64,000 nucleotides of DNA from UBA8958 sp964571695 (GTDB lineage Bacteria; Desulfobacterota; Syntrophia; Syntrophales; UBA8958): contig CAZNDG010000006.1 of assembly GCA_964571695.1 (NCBI GenBank), positions 43,050 through 107,049 of the forward strand, written 5' to 3'. This document shows positions 16,324 to 25,400 of the stretch, piece by piece (position 1 is the stretch's first letter; each line of letters opens with the position of its first letter). The position numbers and the translations under genes were made by a program. The notes under the pieces are model-generated. The model did no database searches. It was not told the origin of the DNA and saw only the letters and a program-made list of their open reading frames with translations.

Positions 16324-17196
16324 TCAGTTGCCCTGCCAGCCGCACCGGTGCCGTTCGTAGGCCTCTCCCTCCTGCTCGCAGTACATCCGCAGTCGACTCG
16401 TCAGGAGATCGAAGTCCACCTCATGGCCGTCGAACTCCGGCCCATCGACACAGGTGAATTTCGTCTTTCCCCCGATGGCGACCCGGCAGGCCCCGCACAT
16501 CCCCGTGGCATCCACCATGATAGCGTTGAGGCTTACGATGGTCTTGATCCCATAGGGCCGGGTGAGATTGGCAATGACCTTCATCATGGGCACGGGCCCG
16601 ATGGCATAGACTCGGTCGACCTTCTCCCCGGCATTGATGATACCCTGAAGGACATTGCTTACGAAGCCGTGAACCCCGTAACTGCCGTCGTCGGTGGCCA
16701 CTACAAGTTTGTCGCTCGCCGCCCGCATCTCCTTTTCCAGGATGATCAGGGATTTGTTACGGGCACCGATGATGGATGTCACCCGGTTTCCCGCCTCCTG
16801 GAGGGCCTTGGTGATGGGATAGATGACCCCGACGCCCACGCCGCCGCCTATACAGACCACGTGGCCGTAGTTCTCGATCTCCGTGGGATTGCCCAGGGGA
16901 CCCTGGACGTCCTGAATATCGTCCCCCACAGCGAGAGTGGCCATGAGTGCCGTTGTCTTTCCGACGATCTGGTAGATGATCGTCACGGTCCCCTTTCCCC
17001 CGTTGGAATCCACGATGGTCAGGGGTATCCGCTCTCCCTGCTCGTTCACCTTTAGAACGAGAAACTGGCCCGCCCGGCGTTTCCGGGCGATCTCCGGGGC
17101 ATCCAGATCCATCCGGACCACGCTTTCCGACAGTTGTTCCTTGTAAACGATCCTGCTCAAGAATTTACTCCTTTTTCTGTGCTTAGGGTCGGTCAT
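16324..17196 (-). CDS. nfnA: NfnA / SudB-type FAD and NAD-binding subunit
   Basis: A 290-residue protein of the dihydroorotate dehydrogenase electron-transfer (PyrK/SudB) family. An FAD-binding barrel (about residues 10-105, KRRAGQFLVLKV and PLGNP) precedes the NAD-binding domain with GGGVGVGVIYPITKAL. The C-terminal MCGACRV...FTCVDGPEFDGHEVDF holds the cysteine cluster for the [2Fe-2S] centre. It pairs with nfnB downstream. The 240-base region upstream separates it from the Hdr operon and probably contains its promoter. Confidence 0.88.
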   Translation of the reverse strand: MTDPKHRKRSKFLSRIVYKEQLSESVVRMDLDAPEIARKRRAGQFLVLKVNEQGERIPLTIVDSNGGKGTVTIIYQIVGKTTALMATLAVGDDIQDVQGPLGNPTEIENYGHVVCIGGGVGVGVIYPITKALQEAGNRVTSIIGARNKSLIILEKEMRAASDKLVVATDDGSYGVHGFVSNVLQGIINAGEKVDRVYAIGPVPMMKVIANLTRPYGIKTIVSLNAIMVDATGMCGACRVAIGGKTKFTCVDGPEFDGHEVDFDLLTSRLRMYCEQEGEAYERHRCGWQGN

Positions 17197-17374
17197 GAAA
17201 TAAGTGTAACATCTTGCATCTCATCTCCAGGCTATCTTTGCCCCGGCTTCAATTGCTAAATACTCAACGTAGCGCTGCTACGCTTTCGGTTTAGCTTAAT
17301 CAGCCAAAACAAATATAACCTAAATCTGATCGCCATTTTGCTACTCTTATTTCTTGACCGGCCCTTAGATGCGC

Positions 17375-17399
17375 AGAAGGAGCCGGCGTGGCTCCTTCT
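17375..17399. terminator. Hairpin downstream of the Hdr/Flx operon
   Basis: AGAAGGAGCC (17375-17384) and its complement (17390-17399) form a 10-base stem with a five-base loop, about 40 bases beyond the stop of the last operon gene. There is no T-run, so intrinsic termination is uncertain. Confidence 0.4.
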
Positions 17400-17436
17400 G
17401 ATCACTTATGGGGCATTTAATCTGCTTACGAAGTCT

Positions 17437-18276
17437 TCAAAAGTCCCTCGTCAGTTTATCCAGTTCGGCAAAGGTAAACACGGGGCCGTCCTTGCAGACG
17501 TACTTACTCCCCACGTTGCAGCGACCACACTTGCCGATGCCGCATTTCATCCGCATCTCCAGGGAGGTGATGATGGTTTCCTTGGAAAAGCCCAGATCGA
17601 AGAAGACCGGGAGGGTGAAGCGGATCATGATGGGGGGGCCGCAGATGACCGTGACGGCGTTCTCCGGGCTGGGACCGACCTCCTTGCAGACCGTGGGCAC
17701 AAAGCCTTCCCGGCCCTTCCAGCCGGTGTCGCCCTTGTCCACGGTGACGTTCAGATCGATGTCGTCCCGTTTGCTCCAGGCCTCCAGCTCGTCCTTGTAG
17801 ATCAGGAGCCCCGGATTCCGGGCACCGTAAACTACCGTGATCTTGCCGAAGCGTTTCCGGTTGTCGCCGAAGATCATGTAGTTGATCAGGGAGCGCAGGG
17901 TGGTGAAGGCAAACCCGCCGCCCACGATAACTACATTCTTCCCTTCGAGGTACTCGATGGGCCAGGAGTTTCCCAAAGGACCCCGGAGGCCCATACGTGT
18001 CCCCACTTCCATCTCATGGAGGGCCGAGGTGACGACGCCCGCCTTCTGGACCGTAAACTCCACGTAGCCGGGCTGGGTGGGTGACGAGGCGATGCCGATG
18101 GGCGACTCTCCCTTGCCGAAGATAGACAACTCCGCAAACTGGCCGGGGATATACTTGAATTTCTCCTCGTCCTCCTTGTTCACGAATGCGAAACGGAAGG
18201 TCTTGATGTCCTTCGTGTCCACCTCGGTGACAATCTTTACTACCTCCACAGGATAGGGTATGTAAGGGTTTTGCAT
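17437..18276 (-). CDS. FAD/NAD(P)-binding oxidoreductase subunit (FlxA / HydG / AsrB-like)
   Basis: A 279-residue ferredoxin-NADP reductase-type protein. It has an FAD domain with GQFAELSIFGKGESPIGIASSP, an NAD(P) domain with VVIVGGGFAFTTLRSLI, and a C-terminal cysteine cluster CGIGKCGRCNVGSKYVCKDGP that binds [2Fe-2S]. Relatives are the gamma subunits of sulfhydrogenase and sulfite reductase, and FlxA of the Flx-Hdr complex. Given the gene order, it is the likely NAD(H) entry point for the Hdr complex. Last gene of the operon, 15 bases after the iron-sulfur subunit gene. Confidence 0.85.
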   Translation of the reverse strand: MQNPYIPYPVEVVKIVTEVDTKDIKTFRFAFVNKEDEEKFKYIPGQFAELSIFGKGESPIGIASSPTQPGYVEFTVQKAGVVTSALHEMEVGTRMGLRGPLGNSWPIEYLEGKNVVIVGGGFAFTTLRSLINYMIFGDNRKRFGKITVVYGARNPGLLIYKDELEAWSKRDDIDLNVTVDKGDTGWKGREGFVPTVCKEVGPSPENAVTVICGPPIMIRFTLPVFFDLGFSKETIITSLEMRMKCGIGKCGRCNVGSKYVCKDGPVFTFAELDKLTRDF

Positions 18277-18291
18277 GACTTTCTCCCAGCT

Positions 18292-19314
18292 CTATAGTTT
18301 CGATATATCGGTGATGATCTTCCGGATGTCGATATTGACGGGGCAGTACATGACACAACGGCCACAGCCCACGCAGGCGATGGCGTTGAAATTCTCCGGG
18401 TAGTAGCTGAACTTGTGCATGGCCCGCTGGCGCCACCGCTCTTTCTGGGTCGGACGGGGGTTGTGCCCCGAAGTCTCCTTGGTAAATATGGGGAACATGC
18501 AGGAATCCCAGTTCCGCAGGCGCCGGCCGTCGCTCTGTTTCATCTCGTCGGAGATGTCGAAACAGTGGCAGGTCGGGCAGAGGTAGGTGCAGGTCCCGCA
18601 GGCCAGGCATCTCTGGTGGACGGTATTCCAGAAGGGGCTGTTGAAGTTGGCATCCATGATCGGTTTCACTTCCCGGCCGGGGATGTGGGATTTGATCTCC
18701 TTGGCCGCCTGTTCAGCCGCGGCATCCTTCTTCGCCTCGGCGGCGGCATCGGCCTTGAGGTCCCCGAAATGTTTGACAAGCTGCTCGCCTTTGGAGGTGA
18801 TAAACTCCGCCAGGAACTGATCTCCCAGGTCGGTGAGGAGGATGTCCGCCCCTTCCGAAGAGACCGGATGTCCGTCCACGGAGGTACAGAAACAGGTCGC
18901 ATAGGGGGGATGGACGCAGGCCATAGCGACGATCGTGGTCTTTTGCCTTTTATCTATATAATAGGGATCCTTGTACTTTTCCTGATCGAAGAGAAGATCT
19001 AGAAGAACGAAGCTCCGTGCGTCGCAGGGCCGAACCCCGAACAGCACCGTCGCCTCCGCCTCCTTTTGCCCGCCTGTAAACTCCACCCCTTTGGTCGTAC
19101 GGGTGTAGCGCAGCATGACCTCGGAGCGGGGGAAGAAGAAGTTCTTCGGGGCGTTTTTGCTGTTGGCATAAGTTAGGTAAGGTTCCTCCCCCTTCTCCAG
19201 CGCCTTGAAGAGGACATTGTCTTCCACTTTCACCGGGGCAAAAACTACTGCCTCTTGAGCGATCTTCCCGATGATCCCTGTCAGAGCATCTTTTTTGATC
19301 AACCGTTTTTCCAT
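18292..19314 (-). CDS. 4Fe-4S dicluster subunit (FlxB / HydB / AsrA-like)
   Basis: A 340-residue iron-sulfur protein of the sulfhydrogenase beta / sulfite reductase A group. The N-terminal half holds TVLFGVRPCDARSFVLLDLLF and HPPYATCFCTSVDGHP. The C-terminal half has two ferredoxin motifs, CLACGTCTYLCPTCHC (about residues 237-252) and CVGCGRCVMYCPVNIDI (about 315-331). Between them is an alanine- and lysine-rich linker. It should pass electrons between the flavin subunit encoded next and HdrC. Spacings of 36 and 15 bases to its neighbours support co-transcription. Confidence 0.85.
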   Translation of the reverse strand: MEKRLIKKDALTGIIGKIAQEAVVFAPVKVEDNVLFKALEKGEEPYLTYANSKNAPKNFFFPRSEVMLRYTRTTKGVEFTGGQKEAEATVLFGVRPCDARSFVLLDLLFDQEKYKDPYYIDKRQKTTIVAMACVHPPYATCFCTSVDGHPVSSEGADILLTDLGDQFLAEFITSKGEQLVKHFGDLKADAAAEAKKDAAAEQAAKEIKSHIPGREVKPIMDANFNSPFWNTVHQRCLACGTCTYLCPTCHCFDISDEMKQSDGRRLRNWDSCMFPIFTKETSGHNPRPTQKERWRQRAMHKFSYYPENFNAIACVGCGRCVMYCPVNIDIRKIITDISKL

Positions 19315-19350
19315 ATCGTCCTTCAGTATCAGAAATATTGGATATTGTTG

Positions 19351-20205
19351 TTAAAGGAGCCCGAGGCTGCTGACCAGCGGCAGGGGATCCACATTGTGCA
19401 GTTTGAACCACGTCGAGGTTCCGGGCAGGCCGAGGGCCAGGGCCACCAGCTCCGTAAAATAGAAGACGGGCAGGCGCAGGTTCTCGCTGGCCCGGGCGTC
19501 GAGATTGGCCATGCACACCGGACAGGCGGTGACCACGCAGTTCGCCCCGGCCTCCCGGGCCATGGTCATGAGCTTGTCCACCAGTTTTCCTACGATATCC
19601 GTCCGGCTGATGGTGAGACTGCCGCCGCAGCAATCCGTCTTGTATGACCAGTTTTTCACGTCCGCCCCCAGAGTCGCCAGGATGCCGTCGAGCATGTAGG
19701 GATTTTCGTAATCCTCGAAATTGCAGACCTCCGGGGGACGGACCAGGAGACAGCCATAGTAGGACACGGGCCGCAACCCGGTAAGCTTCTTGACCACCTT
19801 GGCCTTCAGGGCGTCCAGGCCGATCTCGTTGTGAAGGATGTCGATGGGGCTCTTGACGTCCAATCCCGGCGTGTATTTCTGGCCAACAATCTCTTCCACT
19901 TCCTTTTTGAGGGCCTCGTCATGCTGGAGATGGTGCTGAGCCGATTTGAAGCGATTGAAACAGGCCGCGCAGGGCACCATCATCTCCTTGGCCTCCCCCT
20001 TGCCGGCGATCATGAGATTCCGGGCGGGAAGGGCCACGGAAAGCTTGAAGTTCGTAGCGTGGCCCGAGGTGGCGCCACAGCAGGACCAATCTTCGATTTC
20101 CTTGAGTTCCACGCCCAAGGCGCGGCTCACCGTCTTGACGGACTGGTCGTATTCCTTCGCCGTCCCGTGGAGGGAACATCCCGGATAATAAGAAACTTTC
20201 AACAC
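19351..20205 (-). CDS. hdrB: Heterodisulfide reductase-like subunit B
   Basis: A 284-residue protein carrying both CCG domains that bind the noncubane [4Fe-4S] clusters: PGCSLHG, WSCCGATSGH and PCAACFNRF in the first half, and YYGCLLV, TDCCGGSL and ACPVCMANLD in the second. In methanogens HdrB reduces the CoM-S-S-CoB disulfide; in bacteria lacking these cofactors the physiological disulfide is unknown. It follows hdrC by 26 bases in the usual C-B pairing. Confidence 0.92.
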   Translation of the reverse strand: MLKVSYYPGCSLHGTAKEYDQSVKTVSRALGVELKEIEDWSCCGATSGHATNFKLSVALPARNLMIAGKGEAKEMMVPCAACFNRFKSAQHHLQHDEALKKEVEEIVGQKYTPGLDVKSPIDILHNEIGLDALKAKVVKKLTGLRPVSYYGCLLVRPPEVCNFEDYENPYMLDGILATLGADVKNWSYKTDCCGGSLTISRTDIVGKLVDKLMTMAREAGANCVVTACPVCMANLDARASENLRLPVFYFTELVALALGLPGTSTWFKLHNVDPLPLVSSLGLL

Positions 20206-20231
20206 TTGCCTCCTTGCTGTCGCTTGCCGCG

Positions 20232-20840
20232 TTACGCGTGCTTCGTTTTATCGAATATCTTCCGGATCGTATTCATGTCCCGGGTCTTCGGAGAGACGAG
20301 GGACAATTTGCCCTTCATGAACATGGAGATGCCCATGCCCATATCGGAGAAGAGGTCCCCGGATTTGAGCTTGTAGTCCACCATCATGAACGGCTCGTTG
20401 ATCCGGCCCCGGGATTTGATGCTGGCCAGGAACGCCTCGTGGAAGGAAAGGACATTCTTTTCCCTGGCCCCGATGCCGGCGGCAATGGCCATCTCCCGGA
20501 GAACGTCCATCATCCGGGCGATGTCCACCTCGTTGGGACATCGGGTGATGCAGGTTTCGCAGGATGCACAGAGCCAGATGGTAGAACTACCCAGGACTTC
20601 CTTTTTCATTCCCATCTGGATCATCCGAATGACCTTGTTGGGGTTGTGTTCCATGGCGAAGGCCAGGGGACAGCCGGCGGTGCACTTCCGGCAGTGATAG
20701 CACCGCTGCAGGGGCACGCCGTTTATTTTCTCGTTTACTTCTTCCAGAAAGGTCTTCATGTTGACTCCATTCACCGTCCGTTCATCCTCGGTTACAGGCA
20801 GACAGCCGTAGGATTTGACCAGAATCTTGTTGCCGGTCAT
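20232..20840 (-). CDS. hdrC: Heterodisulfide reductase-like subunit C
   Basis: A 202-residue ferredoxin-type subunit with two [4Fe-4S] motifs, CYHCRKCTAGCP (residues 47-58) and CASCETCITRCP (about 90-101), followed by a helical tail. In the Hdr complex it links HdrA to HdrB. The ATG is two bases after the stop of the upstream gene, indicating tight translational coupling. Confidence 0.92.
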   Translation of the reverse strand: MTGNKILVKSYGCLPVTEDERTVNGVNMKTFLEEVNEKINGVPLQRCYHCRKCTAGCPLAFAMEHNPNKVIRMIQMGMKKEVLGSSTIWLCASCETCITRCPNEVDIARMMDVLREMAIAAGIGAREKNVLSFHEAFLASIKSRGRINEPFMMVDYKLKSGDLFSDMGMGISMFMKGKLSLVSPKTRDMNTIRKIFDKTKHA

Positions 20841-20842
20841 AT

Positions 20843-21853
20843 TTAGGGGTTATAGATAAAATCTTCCTTGTCGTGTTCCTTGAAGGTGGAAAGGGGCGGA
20901 GGATCTTCCAGGGAGGCCCCCGCCCGGTTGCCGAAGAAATCAAAGGCATCCTTGTCGAGTTTCTTGAGGAATTTCCTCAGATCGACGCCCATGGGACATA
21001 CGGAGACGCAGGAACCGCAGTCCACGCAGCGCCCCACCATGTGGAAGAGGCGCATCAACTGGAATACCTGGGTGTCCGTAGCGTCTTCTCCCAGACCCAC
21101 CCACTGTGGCTGGCTCTGCTCGACAAAGCAGGTAGGACAGTAGCACGAGGGACAGGCCTGGCGGCAGGCATAGCAACGGATGCACTTGGACATCTCTTTG
21201 GTAAAATACTCCCAGCGCTCCTCCGTGGATAGTTTCTCGAATTCCTCGACCTCTGCGTACTCCCGGGCCGCTCCAAGCATCTCCGGGGCCTTTTCGCCGA
21301 TCATCACATCGCAGATGATGGGATTGTTGAACTTGCAGGTCCGGCAATTGTCCGCCAAGACGTCCTGCACAGGAATCTCCCTTTCCCCACTCGCTGTCTG
21401 GATGGTAATTCGGTCTCCCGCCAACGACCCCTCCTGGATATCCGCACCGTCCAGGGCCACCGTCAGGGCCTTGCGATCCACGTAGCCGGTGCAGGGCACG
21501 CCGATGATCACCACCTCGTCCCTTCCGTACTGGCGCTCCTGAAGATGGAGCACGATGGAGCGGGTGGTGCAGCCCCGGGCCACGACACCGACCACCTTTT
21601 TTTTCCGGTCTTCCGGCTTGACCCGTTTCTGGGCATTACGATGCTGGGAGATCAGATCGTGGACGTATTTGGCCAGGTTCTGGGTACAAAAGGCGTTCCA
21701 GACAAGCCGGTCGGCCTCTTCCGAATTCGTGATGAAACAGGGCGTCGCCGTCAGGGGCAGGGTGCCCGCCTCGTAACCCACCAGGGCATCCACCCTTTTT
21801 TCTTCCAGAAGCCGTTTTGCCTCTTCCCTTAACTTTTTCTCGATGTTTTCCAC
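20843..21853 (-). CDS. F420-hydrogenase beta-like iron-sulfur subunit (Flx-type)
   Basis: About 336 residues. The N-terminal half (DALVGYEAGTLPL, VVGVVARGCTTRSIV, IIGVPCTGYVDRKAL) resembles the FrhB/FdhB beta-subunit fold, and CRTCKFNNPIICD adds cysteines. Two ferredoxin motifs follow, CIRCYACRQACPSCYC and CVDCGSCVSVCP. I place the start at a GTG (21853), where the family begins, with a GAGG about 11 bases upstream. An upstream TTG at 21931 would add an atypical cysteine-rich peptide. It lies between mvhD and hdrC, so it is presumably a core electron-transfer subunit, equivalent to an Flx iron-sulfur protein. Confidence 0.78.
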   Translation of the reverse strand: MENIEKKLREEAKRLLEEKRVDALVGYEAGTLPLTATPCFITNSEEADRLVWNAFCTQNLAKYVHDLISQHRNAQKRVKPEDRKKKVVGVVARGCTTRSIVLHLQERQYGRDEVVIIGVPCTGYVDRKALTVALDGADIQEGSLAGDRITIQTASGEREIPVQDVLADNCRTCKFNNPIICDVMIGEKAPEMLGAAREYAEVEEFEKLSTEERWEYFTKEMSKCIRCYACRQACPSCYCPTCFVEQSQPQWVGLGEDATDTQVFQLMRLFHMVGRCVDCGSCVSVCPMGVDLRKFLKKLDKDAFDFFGNRAGASLEDPPPLSTFKEHDKEDFIYNP

Positions 21854-21939
21854 TTTATATGAATCCTCGAATTGATATTGTCTTAAGCAAAAGCAAATGC
21901 AGGGCTTTTCCGCCGCGCCCGGCACCCCCAAAACGGTCT

Positions 21940-22377
21940 TTACAGTTTCTTCACCAGCTTCGCCGCCGGACCGAGGGCCTGTACCTTCGCGGTCACGCCC
22001 TTGATGACATTGGCAAACCGCTCCCCCTCCGATGCCGAGACCCAGGTAAAAATGGTCCGGTCACCTTCGATCCCGATGTAGTCCAGGAAACTTTTCAACG
22101 TCGCAAACTTGCGGCGCGCCACTAAATTTCCCGAAATATAGTGGCATTCACCGGGGTGTCAGCCGGAAACCAGAACGCCGTCGGCTCCCGTCTGCAGGGC
22201 CTTCACGACGTAAAACGGGTTGATCCTTCCCGTGCAGGGCACGCGAATGATGCGCACGTTCGGCGGATACTGAATCCTGCTGATTCCGGCCAGATCGGCG
22301 CCCGCGTAAGTACACCAGTTACAGACAATGGCGACGATTTTTGGCACCCATTCCTTGTTTGCTGCATTTTCAGCCAT
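21940..22377 (-). CDS. mvhD: MvhD/FlxD-type [2Fe-2S] subunit with in-frame UGA (selenocysteine)
   Basis: The frame from ATG 22377 meets TGA at 22159-22161 and then continues in the same frame to a stop at 21940. Read through, it gives 145 residues, the normal MvhD length. The UGA (residue 73) falls in GVLVSG-x-HPGECHYISGN, exactly where MvhD has a cluster-ligand cysteine; other cysteines are in VCNWCTYAG and RVPCTGR. A bacterial SECIS-like hairpin follows. Sec-containing homologues (VhuD) are known in methanogens. MvhD passes electrons to HdrA from hydrogenase, or from Flx proteins as expected here. A stop-codon scan splits it into 72- and 60-residue pieces. Confidence 0.88.
22118..22145 (-). 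promoter_or_regulatory. Bacterial SECIS-like stem-loop after the mvhD UGA
   Basis: In the mRNA, GCCACUA (22145-22139) pairs with UAGUGGC (22124-22118). Inside, after a U-U mismatch, AUUU pairs with AAAU and closes a CGGG loop (22133-22130). The loop starts 26 bases after the UGA, within the spacing expected for bacterial SECIS elements that bind SelB, and contains the expected guanines. Confidence 0.75.
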
Positions 22378-22425
22378 ATATTCTCCTTCCCGTGGCCATG
22401 CGCCTTATCGGCCGTTGACCTTAGT

Positions 22426-25400
22426 TTAGATATTAAATATCTGCTCCAGCTCTTCTTCGTTGGTGAAGCCGTTGAGATCCACGGCGTTCATCCGGCACGA
22501 GGCGGTACAGACCCCGCATCCCTTGCAGAGGATGGCGTTGACCTCGGCACATCCTTCCACCACATTCACCCGAATGGCGCCGAAGGGGCAGTTTTCCTCG
22601 CAGAGACCGCAGGCGGAGCACCGCTCCTTGTTAACAAAGGCCGTCTTACCTTCCGCCTCGATGAAATCCTTGGTAAGGATGGTGCCGGCCCGGGAAACCG
22701 CGGCATTGGCCTGGACGATGGCGTCCTCGCTGAGTTTCGGGGCGTGCGCCATGCCGCACATGAAGACGCCGTCGGTGGCAAAATCCACGGGGCGGAGCTT
22801 AACATGGGCCTCCAGGAAGAACCCGTCCTGGTTCGTCGGCACCTTGAGCATATTGCCGATGGCCACGTTCTCCGGATTGGGCACGGTACCCACGCTCAGA
22901 GCCAGCAGATCCGTCTTGAATTCCACGGGACCGTTCATGATGGGATCGAAGACCCGGATGGAGAGTTTGTCGCCCTGCTGAATCACTTCCGGTTTCCGCT
23001 CTTCATCGTAGCGGATGAACCGTACGTTCAGTTCCCGGGCCTTTTTATAGTAATCCTCCTTCAGGCCGAAGGTGCGGATATCGCGGTAGATCACCGTGAC
23101 TTCCCGAGCCGGGTCCATCTCCTTGAGCTTCAGGGCGTTCTTCATCGCCTCGGAACAGCAATAGCGGCTGCAATATGGCCGCTCGGGTATCCGGGAGCCA
23201 ACGCATTGGATCATGGTCACGCTCCCCGCCTGGAGAGCCTTGTCGTCCTTCTCGGCTATGAGTTTCTCCAACTCCCGCTGCGTAACGACCTGGGGGGACT
23301 GGCCATGGAGATATTCCGTCGTCTCCAGTTCATAACCGCCCGTGGCCACGATGACGACGCCGTGTTCGAACTGCTCATCTCCATCCCGCGTCGTGATGGT
23401 AGTCTTGTAATTGCCGATGAAACCTTCTATTTTCGTGATCGCCGCCCCGGCATAGGCATGGATTAGTTTGCTGGCCTGCACCTTTTCCAGTAGCTCCTTC
23501 AGATGCTTGCGGGTATCCAGCCCCTCCAGGGTGTAATAGAGCTTCCGGTAATTGCCTCCCAGAACCGGCTCCTTTTCCACGATATAGGACTCAAAGCCCT
23601 GATCGGCCAGGGAGAGGGCGGCCGTAATTCCCGCCAGGCCTCCGCCGATGATGAGAGCGGCATGATTGACCGTCAACTGTCCCGGTTTCAGCGGTTTGAG
23701 GAACTGCGCCTTGGCGACGGCCATCCGCACGAGATCCTTGGCCTTTTCCGTGGCCGCATCAGGCTCGTGCATATGCACCCAAGAGTTCTGATCGCGAATG
23801 TTGGCCATCTCGAAAAGGTACCGATTGAGCCCCGCTTTTTCGCAGTTCTCCTGGAATAGTCCTTCGTGGGTCCGGGGGGAGCAGGAGGCGACGACGACCC
23901 GGGTCAGGTTCTGTTCCTTGATCACCTCGCCCATCTTCACTGCCGTATCTTGGGAGCAGGTAAAGAGGTTGTCCGTGGCAAAGACCACGTTGGGGAGGGT
24001 CTTGCAGTATTCGACCACCTCGGGCACTTTGACGACGCCGCCGATGTTGATTCCGCAGTGACATACGAAAACGCCCGTGCGGGGGCCCAGCCCCCGGAGA
24101 TCCGATTCCAGGGGGACTTCCTCCTCGGCGATCATGGTCCCCCGTCGGGAAGCCAGGATGCCCGACGCTCGGGCCGCAGCGCCGCTGGCCTCCATGACCG
24201 TCTCGGGGATGTCCTTGGGGCCGCCGAAGGCGCCGCACACGAAGATGCCCGGCCGGGAAGTCTCCACGGGATTTTCCAGGGCGGTTTTACAGAAGCCGTG
24301 TTCTTCCAGCTCGATGCCCAGGGCCTTCGCCAGTTCCGCCGCCTCGGAAGGCGGGCAGAGGCCTACGGAGAGGACGACCATGTCGAATTCTTCCTCGATG
24401 AGACTTCCGTCTTCCTGGACGTATTTAAGCAACAGGTTCTTTGATTGCTGAAGTTCCTTGATCGTCGAGGGCATGGAGCGGATATAACGAATTCCGTATT
24501 CGTCCTTAGCCCGATTGACGAAGCGGTCGAAGTCCTTGCCGTGGGCGCGGATATCCATGAAGAAAATCGTCGGTTCCAATCCCTTGGCGTGTTCCTTGCC
24601 GATGATGGCCTCCTTGGTGGCATACATACAACACACGGACGAACACCAACTGTTGCCGCAGGAGGTGTCCCGGGAGCCCACGCACTGGATGAAGGCGATT
24701 TTATGCGGTTCACGACCATCGCTGATCCGCTGGACATGCCCGAAATAGGGGCCGGAGGCGGAGAGGATCCGCTCGAACTGGATGCTGGTGACGACGTTTT
24801 GATAGATACCGTAGCCGTACTCGCCCCGGAGCCGTGCGTTAAAGACTTCGAAGCCCGGGGCGGCGATGACGGCCCCGACCTCGATGGTTTCTTCTTCAAA
24901 GGTGTCATCGTGGTTGATGGCGCCGGCGATGCAGGCATCGACGCACTGGTAGCATTCCGAGCAGATCCCGCAGGCCAGGCATCGCTTCGCCTCCGCCACG
25001 GCCTCTTCCTCGGTGAAGCCGATGCCCACTTCTCGGAAGTTCGTCCGCCGGTCTTCGGGTTTCATGTGGGGATATTTGACCCGGGAAACCTTGGTCACCT
25101 GGGAAACGTCGGCCTTGTCGGCCAGACCCTTGGTCCAGTCCTTCGCCCGACCCGCCGCGACATCCTCGCCTTTCAGATAGCGGTCGATGGACACCGCCGC
25201 CTCCTTGCCCGCATAAACGGCCTTGACGACGGTCTGGGGACCCGTAACGACATCGCCGCCGGCAAAGACGCCGGGAACATTCGAGGCGAAGGTTACGGGA
25301 TCGACGTCGAAGTTTTTCCACTTGTTGACGGCAATGCCGCTTTCCTTGGGAACGAAATCGAGATCCGCCTCCTGACCGATGGCGGGAATCAGGGCGTCGC

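Noticed and set aside
10327..17320. Shared 13-mer AACAAATATAACC at 10327 and 17308
   Set aside because: In 64 kb many identical 13-mer pairs are expected by chance, and the two sites have no common context or symmetry.
21940..22122. A separate 60-residue protein starting at GTG 22122
   Set aside because: It is in the same frame as the upstream MvhD half and completes the family sequence; it is better read as the C-terminal part of the selenocysteine protein.
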